A DNA stretch of 49,517 bases from CAYOKT01 sp964404605. Its GTDB lineage: Bacteria > Electryoneota > Electryoneia > Electryoneales > Electryoneaceae. The position numbers and the translations under genes are program-made. Where the stretch lies: NCBI GenBank assembly GCA_964404605.1, contig CAYOKT010000011.1, positions 1-49,517 of the forward strand. Reading direction: 5' to 3'. The notes beneath the pieces are model-generated. The model saw only the letters and a program-made list of their open reading frames with translations, was not told the origin of the DNA and did no database searches. Numbering within the stretch: the stretch's first letter is position 1; the number at the start of each line of letters is the position of its first letter. Below are positions 1-9,316 of the stretch, piece by piece.

Positions 1-1
1 A

Positions 2-904
2 CGCGGCCGGTATGACCCGGCCCTCGCACGCCGGTACTTCGCCATCGCGCTGCCGCTTATAGTGGTGTATATCGCTGATTCCTTTCTCCAGTACTTGGAC
101 AAAGTGTTCCTCCAATTCTTCACCGACTCGGAACAGGTCGGGTACTTCTCAGCAGGACAGAGCTTCAGTAACCTTCTGCTGATGGCGGCACTCGCGATGG
201 GTTCAGTGTTTTTCCCCCTTTTCTCCCAAGCCACAGCCCGTAATGATGGTGCACAGGTACGTGATGTCTTGAATAAGTTCGAGCGATTGACATACCTATT
301 CCTCTTACCCCCGATAGTTTTACTGATCACTATGTCCGAGCCGATTGTGCGTCTTACTCTAGGAACACAGTATGTTCCCACAATTCCAATTTTAAAATTA
401 CTGCTATTATCCTCTTTTATCTACTTTACGACTATGCCTTATATCAATTTGAATGCGGGTCTTGGGCATTTTGGCACATCTTCCAAGATTTTTCTTGCAA
501 ACCTGATCTTCTTCATTCCTTCCGCTATTCTCTTCATGTCGCCCTCTTTTTTGGGTCTTAAAGCAATTGGAGCAGCCTTGTCGCGTTTGACAATTGCCCT
601 TTTCCCAGCCATTTTATTCCGGGTTCAGATCTATCGGATTTATCGAGAAGTGCAAGTTCTAAGGAATGCCCATTTTATCATCTTCGCATTATTCAATCTC
701 ATAGCGGCAAATCTAATTTTTACCCACTTTTACAAGTATAATGCTCTCTTATCCACACTTACATTCCCAGTTCTATATTTTATTATCACATATGGCTTCT
801 ATTTCACTTTCCGATGGATAGATAAGGAAGATTGGAACTTAGTCACTCGCGTTTTCAATCTTAAAAAGTTGAAATATTATATCTCGGATGAATTGAAGCA
901 GTAA
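2..904 (+). CDS. Polysaccharide flippase (MOP/Wzx-like), 5' truncated by window edge
   Basis: The reading frame is open to the first base of the window, so only the C-terminal ~300 residues are seen; the internal GTG at 62 is not the true start. The product is a multi-pass membrane protein: hydrophobic helices alternate with short charged loops, and it includes the 'SEQVGYFSAGQSFSNLLL' type segment and the 'G..FFPLFSQ' helix typical of O-antigen/polysaccharide translocases of the MOP superfamily. Such proteins flip lipid-linked sugar units across the inner membrane. The codon third positions become strikingly AT-rich downstream of about position 250, unlike the GC-rich genes from 3.5 kb on, which suggests an acquired polysaccharide segment. 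It could equally be a teichoic-acid or exopolysaccharide exporter; the substrate cannot be told. Confidence 0.85.
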   Translation, partial: RGRYDPALARRYFAIALPLIVVYIADSFLQYLDKVFLQFFTDSEQVGYFSAGQSFSNLLLMAALAMGSVFFPLFSQATARNDGAQVRDVLNKFERLTYLFLLPPIVLLITMSEPIVRLTLGTQYVPTIPILKLLLLSSFIYFTTMPYINLNAGLGHFGTSSKIFLANLIFFIPSAILFMSPSFLGLKAIGAALSRLTIALFPAILFRVQIYRIYREVQVLRNAHFIIFALFNLIAANLIFTHFYKYNALLSTLTFPVLYFIITYGFYFTFRWIDKEDWNLVTRVFNLKKLKYYISDELKQ

Positions 905-1097
905 TTATGATCATATCCATAATTGTTATTGTAGCATTGTGCAACATATTGTTTCTATAGAGGAACCATTATGATGTTTTTTGCAGGGCAGCATAAATTT
1001 TTTTACGCAAACGCTTCATTGGAGAAAGAGATTATGACTTACCGGCAGGCATCCCTGGCTTGTTTTTTTACATCTTTTTCCCTTCTGCATTTTATTT

Positions 1098-2276
1098 TCA
1101 ACGACGCCACCTAAGTTGTATTTCTTCAAAAGATATCTTAATGTTATATTCCAGGATACGTAATATTTCAGGTGACACGTCGATTGATAATCCATAATCT
1201 TCAAATATAGGATCGGTCACATATTTCTTCCCCGTAATAGTACATGTTCTCTCTTGAGGCGAAATGCGTGGTGTATTCCATTGATAAGGTCTCTGGGGGA
1301 AACAGCGCCGAGCCGGCTTACGATAATACTTTGCTACACTATGATTCTTCATGCTCTTCGAGATGGGCAGATAAAAGTCATTCAGATCATCCATCTTAGC
1401 TTCGCGTTTTCCGGAAATAAAACAATACATCGTATCGCTTGGTTTTATCGCTACAACAACATTCTGTGCTCCTAGAATTGGGATGTACAAATGCCTTTCA
1501 AGCGTTGCAAATAACTTAACTATTAAGGGCACGTTGTTCTCTTTTATCGTACCAAATTCAAAGAAGGGATATATATAATCAGTAATAGTAGATAATCCTA
1601 TTATAAAACCCGCATCTCTTATAAATCTTTTCAACTCTCTCATGGTATACCAGTACTGAAAGAACTTATTCTCTGGAATTGGTTGTTTTAATAGCTTACG
1701 TTTTGCTACAGCAAGAGTAAACCGAGAATCATAATAATGTCTTACCCAAGATTTTGCAGGGGTTGTGATGATCGCTATCCCACCAGGGCGTAGAACCCGA
1801 AATGCCTCTGCCAGAGCTTTTTGCGGTCCTTCAAAAAAATGCTCCACGACACCTAAAGAGAGATACGTCGCAATGGAATTACTTTCATAGGGAAGATTCA
1901 GGATATCTGCATTTAAGAATGAACCAGGCAGGTGATGCTGTCTGCCGAACTCGATCGCATTCTGCAAACTCTCCTCGGAAAAATCGACTCCTTCACATTC
2001 GATCCCGAACTGGGAGAGGTAGAAAACATATCTTCCCAATCCACAACCCGCCTCAACGAGTTTTCCATGACGGCAAACGTGCCTCAGCAGAAGATGACGT
2101 CCACCGAAGAAATCGTACATCGAGATCTCTTGTTCCGGCGACCGCTTCTTGTAAAACCGGTTCCAGACACTATGGTCCTGCCCTTCATCGAACGTATTTA
2201 TAGAGTTGTCTTTCAATGATGATGATGTTTCTTTCAAGACCAAACCCTCCACTGAAGCGCATAAAAAAGGTGACAT
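1098..2276 (-). CDS. SAM-dependent methyltransferase with unrecognised C-terminal extension
   Basis: This is a class I Rossmann methyltransferase of about 392 residues. Motif I reads VEAGCGLGRY near residue 75, followed by the acidic post-I 'CEGVDFSEESL', 'LNADILNLPYESN' (motif II), 'SLGVVEHFFEG' and 'RVLRPGGIAIITTP', the Methyltransf_11/23 pattern. It probably methylates a sugar or small molecule of the neighbouring polysaccharide pathway, which is inference. The ATG at 2276 is preferred to the TTG one codon upstream. After about residue 285 comes a ~105-residue tail with a 'RTCTITGKKY' stretch that belongs to no family I recognise. Base composition is AT-rich like the flippase. It is convergent with the flippase; the 190-bp gap between them shows no gene. 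Confidence 0.85.
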   Translation of the reverse strand: MSPFLCASVEGLVLKETSSSLKDNSINTFDEGQDHSVWNRFYKKRSPEQEISMYDFFGGRHLLLRHVCRHGKLVEAGCGLGRYVFYLSQFGIECEGVDFSEESLQNAIEFGRQHHLPGSFLNADILNLPYESNSIATYLSLGVVEHFFEGPQKALAEAFRVLRPGGIAIITTPAKSWVRHYYDSRFTLAVAKRKLLKQPIPENKFFQYWYTMRELKRFIRDAGFIIGLSTITDYIYPFFEFGTIKENNVPLIVKLFATLERHLYIPILGAQNVVVAIKPSDTMYCFISGKREAKMDDLNDFYLPISKSMKNHSVAKYYRKPARRCFPQRPYQWNTPRISPQERTCTITGKKYVTDPIFEDYGLSIDVSPEILRILEYNIKISFEEIQLRWRR

Positions 2277-2634
2277 CAAACGTTATGCTGCTCCGTTTAT
2301 TCCGGAGCGATAGAGCGTAATCACACGTTCAAGACGCGAATGGAACGATCACAGGCAAAACGACGTTCCCGTGAAATCAGCGAAATCCGCCATATACGCC
2401 GCTTTTCCTTAGCGCGGTCGAATGTAGAACTCTGCAACAAGGGACATTCCCGCAGGAGACGTCCCAGTATAACTGCAGAAAAACAGCCTCCCGGAACCCC
2501 GTCTGAAACAAACGGGGCACCACAACCACGGGTGCGGTGAAGGTTGTCTCCGGTCCATGAAAGTGGAAGAACCCGATGACCGATGTTGTGAGATAGCTCA
2601 ACGAGTCAACATTATCGGGAGACGCTAAAAAGTA
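2277..2634. other. Intergenic region upstream of methyltransferase, with two hairpins
   Basis: No convincing gene is present. Two inverted repeats can be seen: GCTCCG at 2290-2295 pairs with CGGAGC at 2303-2308, directly upstream of the - strand methyltransferase, and CCCCGT at 2497-2502 pairs with ACGGGG at 2512-2517. The right part probably holds decayed 5' sequence of the glycosyltransferase fragment that follows, because the only trace of its N-terminal half is a possible 'ARN' remnant around 2645 in another frame. Small open frames here look like chance. Confidence 0.4.
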
Positions 2635-3054
2635 ATGGTTTCTCGCCCGCAATACACCCACCTCGATGACGATGATGTCTATACCCCGGACCACATCGAG
2701 GTGCTTCTCGACTTCGCCCGCGAGACGAACAGCGAGTTCGTCTACGGCAAGGCGCGGGTGGAAAAGACACCCGGCGAGTGGATCCAGGTCGGCGGTCCGG
2801 AATACCCGCACGGACACTATCCGTACGGTCCGAACGAAATCCCCCACAGCGCCGTCATGTTCCGCAGCTACATCAGGCTGTTCAGCCCTCGACCCGATGC
2901 CTGGAAGTTCTCCACGGCGGATCATTTCCGCTGGATTCGTGTCAAACGCGCCGGGGTGCGGGTGGGCTTTCTCGACAGGGTGGTCACCGAGGTGCCCCTC
3001 CGTCCCGGGGAGAATTCGATCACGGCGCTGCGGTTCGAAAACGACAGGAACTGA
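2635..3054 (+). pseudogene. Family 2 glycosyltransferase, C-terminal fragment
   Basis: Of 139 residues, the first recognisable motif is the nucleotide-sugar/metal-binding 'HLDDDDVYTPDHIEVLL' only nine residues from the start, followed by 'EFVYGKARVEKTPGEW' and the acceptor-side 'HSAVMFRSY'. A GT2 enzyme normally has ~85 residues (first beta-alpha-beta unit with the UDP-binding Asp) before this point, and these are missing. Immediately upstream a different frame reads 'WFLARN', which resembles the conserved ARN that normally lies about a dozen residues before the DDD motif, so an internal deletion plus frameshift is likely. A very short functional protein cannot be excluded, but a dead remnant is more probable. 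Its GC content is already that of the following island. Confidence 0.7.
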
Positions 3055-3564
3055 TCCGGCGTTCTCCCCCGTGAAGGACCGCGTTTCCCGCACTCTCATT
3101 TCCTCTCGTCATACAAGCCTCTTTTCGATTTGGAGGTTGACATTTCACCCTGCCGACACTCGCAGGCCCGGGGCCTGTTTCCACGCAACCGCTCGATGCG
3201 GTCCACCTGTGTAAATCACCGCCCGAAACGAACTGCGTACCGTCGGGCAAAGTGCTATCTTTATTCCAATGGGCATCTCGCTGCTTGAGTTGCACGCGGT
3301 GCGATACCTTGGTTCCCCGGGATGCAACCTGGCACACCGAAGCGGCGCGAAGGCGGCGCCCGGCTTCGCCCGACGTATCGGGAGGCCGCGGTGAGTCGCT
3401 CCCGGGCTACTTCCCGGGATGCATCGCTCCCGGGCTACCTCCCGGGATGCATCGCTCCCGGGTTACGTGCTGAAACCCTGCGCCGGCGGCGCCAGCATGG
3501 ACTCGCCTGGTGCGCGGGATTCGCAGACATCGGCGGGTCTGGACAACCTCCTTGAGATGGGTGC
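3055..3564. other. Intergenic region with 28-bp tandem repeat, upstream of CotH gene
   Basis: About 510 bp without a credible gene. Both strands have overlapping arginine/proline-rich open frames typical of GC-rich non-coding DNA. It contains the 2.5-copy tandem repeat annotated separately. No convincing -35/-10 or -24/-12 promoter for the CotH gene could be picked out; a GG-N10-GC arrangement near 3270 has a poor -12 element. Confidence 0.5.
3396..3466. repeat. 28-bp tandem repeat, about 2.5 copies
   Basis: Copies at 3396-3423 and 3424-3451 differ at one base (TTCCC versus CTCCC), and a partial copy runs 3452-3466. Each unit contains two CCCGGG boxes separated by CTAC.T and a central GATGCA, so it can also fold as a series of hairpins. 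It is non-coding and lies about 100 bp before the CotH start. Confidence 0.85.
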
Positions 3565-6216
3565 ATGAGACCACGTTCGATCCTTCTCCTGATCGGTTTC
3601 CCCCTGGCTTGCTTCCTGGGCGCGGGCCGGCTGCATGCGCAGGAGTTGACCCTGCCGGTCTATGAGATCAGCATCCTCCCCCTCTACCTCGACAGCTTGA
3701 ACGCGGATCCCTGGTCCGACCGAACCTATCCCGCTTTCGTGGAATACGAGGAGGAGTATTATTCCTGCCGGGTGCGTTACCGCGGGGCGACGGGCAGGGA
3801 TCTGCCCAAGCGATCCTGGAAGATCCTGTTCGACGACGAGGGGCCGCTCGGCCGGGAACAGACGAACCTGAACGCCGAGTGGAGGGACATCTCCCTCTGC
3901 CGCAACTACCTGGCGATGGAGCTGGCGCGGAGTGCCGGACTTCCCGTACCGGACACGCGGTTCGTCTCCCTGAAAGTGAACGGTTCCTACCACGGGGTCT
4001 TTGTCGAGATCGAACCGGTGGACGAGGATTTCTTCACCCGGCGCAACCTGGGGGAGAACGGAGCCCTGTTCAAGACCGTCCGTCACGGGGCGCGTTTCGC
4101 TCCCCCGCTGCACTGTGAAGATCTGACATGGTACTATGAACCCAAGGAGGTTCCCCCGGGGGCGTTGGACACCCTGGGCGCCCGGCTCGCTTTCGTGCAG
4201 TGGACGAGCCCCGCCGAAGCCGCCGGCGGCCTGGGGGAAATCGTCGACACGGAGAATATCTCCGCCTATCTCGCCCTGCAATACGTGATCAGCAACATGG
4301 ACGGCTTCACCAAGAACCAGTATGTGCACCAGCGGTATGACAATCGATACCTGTTCGTTCCCTGGGACTGTGACGCCTCCTTCGGCAACAACTGGGAGGG
4401 GAACCCCGATCCCGGTGCCGCGGGGCGGATCCGGTTCCAGCCGTTCGACCACCATGCACTCTACCAGCGCCTTATCGAGCAGCCGGCCCTGCGGTCCGGG
4501 CTCCTCGACAGGATCGACGATCTGATCGATGCCGGGTTCGATTCCCTGTCGGCCCGACTGCCGGCGGTGTACGATTCCATCCGCCACGATGTCTACCTGG
4601 ACACCCTGAAGCGCGGCGACAACGACCAATTCGAGCAGCAACTGACCATGATCGACGCTTTTCTCCAGGACCGCCGCTCGGCGCTGGAGGGGCTGGATCG
4701 TTTCGCGAGGGTTCCCGTTCTGGAATACGGCGCCACGCCGGAGTATCTCTCTTCAACCGGCGAGGATTCCGTCCTCTTCCGGATCCGGGTCGCCGAAGTT
4801 CCGTACTCCGTGGAAGCCGTGGTCATCGACGGCGATGGCCAACTGCACGCCTGGGGTCTCTTCGACGACGGCACCCGGGGGGATTCCCTGGCAGGGGATC
4901 TGCTCTACAGCCGCAGGGTCTCCCTCGCGGGCCTCCCCCCCGATTTCCATTATGGTTTCCTCGTCGCGGCCGCTCCCGGGGAGCAGTATCCCACGCCCCC
5001 GGGGGGATGGAACAATTTTTCGCAGTATCCCCTCAGCCTGCCGGCGATCCGGGTGGATTCCGACCCTCCCCAGGCCGATGACCTCGCCCTCGGCCCGGTT
5101 TTTCTCTCCGCTGACACCGGGGGGCACCTGGTCTCCGTGGTCAACATTTCCCCGCGAACGCTTGACCTGGGCGGATGTATTCTCCGGCTTGGGAGCGGGC
5201 ACCGCATGCTCCGACTCGATGAGCAGGAACCGTTGTCACCGGGGGATACATTATTCATCACCAATCATCTCTCCTGGGCGCGCGGGCTGTCTCCCACATG
5301 GCAGGTAACCGGTTGTTTCTATTTTACTCCCGATGAGGGGGACACCCTGCATTTCGAGACCTCCTCCGGCCGAACCCTCGTGGAAACAGTCGTCGGCAGT
5401 CCGGTTTTCCTCGGAGAAACGGACGGTCCCGTGGTCATCAACGAGATCAATTACCACAGCAGCGATGAGCACGATTCCGGCGACTGGATCGAGCTGACCG
5501 TCGTCGAAGGGGAGTACGACCTGGGCGGGTGGGTTCTGAGGGACGAGAGGGATGATCACAGTTTCGTCATCCCCGACGGCGTGACGCTGCTGGAAGGAGA
5601 CTACCTGGTGCTCGCCGGGGATATCGCTTCGTTCTCCACCTTTTTCCCGGGCATAGAACCGGTTATCGGGAATTACGGTTTCGGCTTCGGCGGAGAGGAC
5701 CAGGTCCGGCTGTATGACTCCCAGGGGATCCTCGTCGACTGGGTCGATTACGATGACGAGGACCCGTGGCCGGCAAGCCCCGACGGCCAGGGTCCGACCC
5801 TGGAGCTGACCAACCCTTCCCGGCACAACTACGGTTTCGAGAACTGGCGGAGCTCGACCGATCCTTACGGCACCCCCGGAGAGCGGAACTCCGTCTATGA
5901 AACGGCGGTCCCGGACCCGGGCTACGATTCCCCGCTCCCCGGTTCCTGGAGGCTCCTTTCCGCCTATCCCTCGCCCTTCAACGGGAGCTTGCACCTGCGG
6001 GTGAGGTCTCCCCATCGCGGCGTTCTCGCCGTCTCGGTGTACAACATCCTCGGGCGCCGGGTCGCCGTCCTGAAGCGCAACGTCCCCGGGCCCGGCACCT
6101 GGAACCTGGTGTGGGACGGCCGGTCGCGCGGCGCCCCGGTCTCCTCCGGTGTCTACATCGTGAGACTGGAATCGGAGGATGCGTTCACCGCCAAGCGTGT
6201 GGTGCTCCTGCGATGA
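3565..6216 (+). CDS. Secreted CotH-kinase protein with lamin-tail and C-terminal sorting domains
   Basis: 883 residues. A signal peptide (RSILLLIGFPLACFLGAGRLHAQ) is followed by a CotH kinase domain at about residues 30-385: 'RYRGATGRDLPKRSWKI' near 71 supplies the nucleotide-binding lysines, and 'VPWDCDASFGNN' at about 265 carries the D-x-D expected for metal and catalysis. An LTD (lamin-tail) domain follows at about 623-770 ('VVINEINYHS', 'DWIELTV', 'GGWVLRDERDDHSF'), then a C-terminal FlgD_ig/type IX-like sorting sandwich from about 797 ('AYPSPFNGSLHLRV', 'VYNILGRRV', 'SSGVYIVRL'). CotH proteins phosphorylate proteins atypically in spore-coat and secreted contexts; a surface protein kinase is inferred here. 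The stop overlaps the next CotH start (ATGA), so the two are co-translated. The Shine-Dalgarno sequence is weak; the ATG at 3565 is chosen because it begins the signal peptide. Confidence 0.9.
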   Translation: MRPRSILLLIGFPLACFLGAGRLHAQELTLPVYEISILPLYLDSLNADPWSDRTYPAFVEYEEEYYSCRVRYRGATGRDLPKRSWKILFDDEGPLGREQTNLNAEWRDISLCRNYLAMELARSAGLPVPDTRFVSLKVNGSYHGVFVEIEPVDEDFFTRRNLGENGALFKTVRHGARFAPPLHCEDLTWYYEPKEVPPGALDTLGARLAFVQWTSPAEAAGGLGEIVDTENISAYLALQYVISNMDGFTKNQYVHQRYDNRYLFVPWDCDASFGNNWEGNPDPGAAGRIRFQPFDHHALYQRLIEQPALRSGLLDRIDDLIDAGFDSLSARLPAVYDSIRHDVYLDTLKRGDNDQFEQQLTMIDAFLQDRRSALEGLDRFARVPVLEYGATPEYLSSTGEDSVLFRIRVAEVPYSVEAVVIDGDGQLHAWGLFDDGTRGDSLAGDLLYSRRVSLAGLPPDFHYGFLVAAAPGEQYPTPPGGWNNFSQYPLSLPAIRVDSDPPQADDLALGPVFLSADTGGHLVSVVNISPRTLDLGGCILRLGSGHRMLRLDEQEPLSPGDTLFITNHLSWARGLSPTWQVTGCFYFTPDEGDTLHFETSSGRTLVETVVGSPVFLGETDGPVVINEINYHSSDEHDSGDWIELTVVEGEYDLGGWVLRDERDDHSFVIPDGVTLLEGDYLVLAGDIASFSTFFPGIEPVIGNYGFGFGGEDQVRLYDSQGILVDWVDYDDEDPWPASPDGQGPTLELTNPSRHNYGFENWRSSTDPYGTPGERNSVYETAVPDPGYDSPLPGSWRLLSAYPSPFNGSLHLRVRSPHRGVLAVSVYNILGRRVAVLKRNVPGPGTWNLVWDGRSRGAPVSSGVYIVRLESEDAFTAKRVVLLR

Positions 6217-9215
6217 GGATCCACGACCTGCCAAGTGCTCCGCACCGCGGAGGGCGGCCCCGGCGGAGGCCGGGCGTGTCCGGTTTACGGTCCGCCGTCC
6301 GAGCCCTCCCGCCGGCCGCCTGGCTGATCGCGACTCTGCTGCTGAGCAGGGTCGCGGCGGCCGTCGAGTTGCGGACCTATTCCATCACCGTCGATCCCGC
6401 GCAATTCCAGAGCATCCTCGACAACCCCGAGGAGAACCTCTACATCGACTGCACCTTCGAGTACGGCGATTCGACCTGGAACAATGTGCGCATCCGCCTG
6501 AGAGGCGAAACGAGCCGTGAATACCCGAAGAAATCCTTCAAGATCAACTTCGATGCGGACGCCCGCTTTTTCGGCCGCGACAAGATCAACCTCATCTCGG
6601 AGTGGAAGGACCCGACCTACTCGCGTGAATACCTATCCTACGACCTGTTCCACCGGGCCGGGCTGCCCGCCTCGCGGACATGGTTCGCCCGGTTGTACGT
6701 CAACGGGGAGTACCTCGGGCTCTATCTCGATGTGGAGAACATCGACGAACACTTCCTGGCGATGACCTCGCTGGATAACGGATCCAGCATCTACAAGGCG
6801 GATGGCAACCGCTCGATGCTCACCCCCCATGATCCCGAGGGGGTATGGCAGAAGAAGACGAACGAGGAGACCGGGGAGTACGACCTCCTCGACCTCATCG
6901 ACTGGCTGGCGGCGACACCCGATGAGACCTTTTTCCAGGGTCTGGAGGAACGCTTCGAGGTCAACACCCTCGCGCGGGCGATCGCGGTCAATTCCCTGGT
7001 CGGAAACAGTTCCACCTATTACCATAACTATTTCCTGGTCCACGACCTCGACCGGGGCGGCAAGTGGGCCTGGCTGCCCTGGGACATGGACCGCACCTTC
7101 GTCTTCTGGAGCAACTCGGACGAACCGGAATACTTCCGGTGCGGGCATCCGCTCTACCGGCGGATCAATGCCCTCCTTCGCCGCTGCTGGCGCGATAAGA
7201 CCATGCGCGGCCTGGTCTTCCAACACCTTGATGGGATGCTCGACAGCCTCTTCACGGCATCCTATTACCAAGAGGTGACCGATACTCTCGCCACGCTGCT
7301 CCGCGACGCCGTGGAGGAGGACACGCTGAAGCAATACACCCTGCAGGATTTCCAGGATTACCTCGCGCGGATCCCCTCGGACGTCGCCAACCGCGCGGCA
7401 GGGCTGCGGCGGCGGGTGGAACATCAGCCCCTCCCCTTCGACCTGCTCCCCGCCCGGGTGGCCCCCGAAGGGGTCTACCTGCGATGGGAAGCGGCGGAGG
7501 CCGCGGACAGTTCGCAGGTCATCTACCGGGCGAGGGTGAGCGAGGATTCGCTCTTCGCCACATTCTCGGAATACTACGCGGGAACCGACACTTCGCTGCT
7601 GCTGCCCCTCCCCTCCCCCGGAAGGCACTACTGGCGCGTTCACGCCTCCTCGCCCACAGGCGAAACCCGTTCGCTGCACTTCTTCCAGCCCTTCGATGTC
7701 CCCGAGGGCTTCAGCGGGGGAACGACCCTCAGCGGCTCGCTGTCGGTCTCTACGACATGGACGGTCGGCGAAAGTCCGATTCGTATCCCGGACGGGCTGA
7801 CGGTCTCCTCGAACACCACTCTCACCATCGAGCCCGGTGTGGTCGTGGCGCTGGGCGCGGACGCGAACCTCCGGATCCTGGGCGGATTATTCGCCCTGGG
7901 CGCGGCCGGCGATTCGGTCCGTTTCATCCGTCTCGATCCCTCACAGCCGTGGGGCGCGATCACACTCGCGAACCCCTCGGACTCGGTCGAGTTCGCCCAT
8001 GTCGTCATCGATGGGGGGAGTGACGATCCGAGCGGACCCTCGCCCGGGGGGATGATCCAGGTGGACGGGGGAATCCTCACACTCAGGGACTCCCGGCTGG
8101 CAGGCGGGAGCGCGAGTTGCCTCAACAGCCGCGACGGGGACCTGACGCTGGAACGTGTCGATGCGTCAGGGTTCCCCCGTGAAATCATCCGGGCCTCAGG
8201 GGGCTCGCTGCTCTTGAGCGAATGCCGTTTCTCCCGGGCGGGCATGGAGGGCAATGGATTCGACCTCGTGGACATCGAGGGATTGACAGGCGGGCTGGAG
8301 GTCTCGGGATGCCGCTTCTACGGCGGCGGGGATGACGCGCTGGACCTCGATGACATCCCGGGTGGCCGGATCCGGAACCTGCGGATCTTCGACGCGGGGG
8401 ACAAAGGCATTTCGATCGGCGGCGCTTCGCAGGACATCTCCCTCGCCAACTGCATCATCACCGGCTGCGACGAGGGCATTTCGGTGCAGGACCAGGCCCG
8501 CGCCACAATCTACAATTCCGTGATGGTGCGCAATGCCGTCGGACTCCGGGTGCGTGACCCCCTGCCGGGCGGCCGGGTCCTGGTGCGCAACGCGGTGCTC
8601 TGGCGGAACGACGAAGAGATCCACCTCGACCCCGGTGCGCAGGTAAACGTCTCCTACAGCTATGTTCACGGTGACGAGCCCTACCCGGGCTCGGGGAACC
8701 AGCGTGGTGCGCCCGGCATGGTCGATCCGTGGAACGGGAACTTCGCCCTCCTGGCCAATTCCCTCCTCATTGACGCCGGATACGGCACCGGGTACCCGGA
8801 ACTCGACTTCGACGGGCTGCCGCGGGTCGATGTGCCGGACGTGCCGAACACGGGGACCGGCGACATCGACTACGTTGACATCGGGGCCTATGAATATCCT
8901 GCCAGCGTCGAGGCTCCCCCGCCGGCGCCCGTGCCGGAAAACCCCGCGCTGCTCGCCGCGTACCCGAACCCCTTCAATGTCGGCGTGAACCTGGAGTTCC
9001 GCCTTCTGCGCGGCGACTGGGTCGAACTGTCCGTGTACAACGTGCTCGGTGAACTCATCCTGCACGAGCGGATGGAAGACCTGGCGCCCGGGCGGCATCG
9101 TTTCTACTGGGACGGCCGCACCAACACCCGCGCCCGGACGGCATCGGGCATCCTGTTCCTTCGCCTGAAGCAGGAATCGGGCGAGACCACGATCAAGCTG
9201 GTGCACCTGAAGTAG
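6213..9215 (+). CDS. Secreted CotH-kinase protein fused to a parallel beta-helix
   Basis: 1000 residues from the ATG that overlaps the preceding stop; the open frame extends further upstream, but only this start gives a signal peptide (AWLIATLLLSRVAAA, about residues 34-50). The CotH kinase domain spans about 50-410: 'RLRGETSREYPKKSFKINF' near 93 and 'WLPWDMDRTF' near 287 keep the lysines and D-x-D. A middle region at about 410-500 resembles a fibronectin-like sandwich. Residues about 510-860 form a right-handed parallel beta-helix with repeated 'N.II.GCDEGISV' and 'GDDALDLDD' turns, as in carbohydrate lyases or surface adhesins. From 913 a 'LLAAYPNPFNVG' sorting sandwich ends the protein. 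The helix is similar in style to the lipoprotein at 12467-13999, which suggests the two act on or bind the same surface material. Confidence 0.9.
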   Translation: MRIHDLPSAPHRGGRPRRRPGVSGLRSAVRALPPAAWLIATLLLSRVAAAVELRTYSITVDPAQFQSILDNPEENLYIDCTFEYGDSTWNNVRIRLRGETSREYPKKSFKINFDADARFFGRDKINLISEWKDPTYSREYLSYDLFHRAGLPASRTWFARLYVNGEYLGLYLDVENIDEHFLAMTSLDNGSSIYKADGNRSMLTPHDPEGVWQKKTNEETGEYDLLDLIDWLAATPDETFFQGLEERFEVNTLARAIAVNSLVGNSSTYYHNYFLVHDLDRGGKWAWLPWDMDRTFVFWSNSDEPEYFRCGHPLYRRINALLRRCWRDKTMRGLVFQHLDGMLDSLFTASYYQEVTDTLATLLRDAVEEDTLKQYTLQDFQDYLARIPSDVANRAAGLRRRVEHQPLPFDLLPARVAPEGVYLRWEAAEAADSSQVIYRARVSEDSLFATFSEYYAGTDTSLLLPLPSPGRHYWRVHASSPTGETRSLHFFQPFDVPEGFSGGTTLSGSLSVSTTWTVGESPIRIPDGLTVSSNTTLTIEPGVVVALGADANLRILGGLFALGAAGDSVRFIRLDPSQPWGAITLANPSDSVEFAHVVIDGGSDDPSGPSPGGMIQVDGGILTLRDSRLAGGSASCLNSRDGDLTLERVDASGFPREIIRASGGSLLLSECRFSRAGMEGNGFDLVDIEGLTGGLEVSGCRFYGGGDDALDLDDIPGGRIRNLRIFDAGDKGISIGGASQDISLANCIITGCDEGISVQDQARATIYNSVMVRNAVGLRVRDPLPGGRVLVRNAVLWRNDEEIHLDPGAQVNVSYSYVHGDEPYPGSGNQRGAPGMVDPWNGNFALLANSLLIDAGYGTGYPELDFDGLPRVDVPDVPNTGTGDIDYVDIGAYEYPASVEAPPPAPVPENPALLAAYPNPFNVGVNLEFRLLRGDWVELSVYNVLGELILHERMEDLAPGRHRFYWDGRTNTRARTASGILFLRLKQESGETTIKLVHLK

Positions 9216-9316
9216 CCGGCCGCACGGCGGGGGGAATGCGCCACCGGTGCGCGCCGCATCGGAGGGAGCGGAACCTGTGAGCTGTACGTCGCCGGTGAGA
9301 GGGAAAAGAAGCGGGG

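Noticed and set aside
2377..3099. - strand open frame of 240 codons over the glycosyltransferase fragment
   Set aside because: No domain, composition typical of antisense; the + strand has the DDDD motif.
3268..3286. GG-N10-GC upstream of CotH as a sigma-54 promoter
   Set aside because: The -12 half is CTGC and the -24 half lacks the CAC/CAT bases; poor match.
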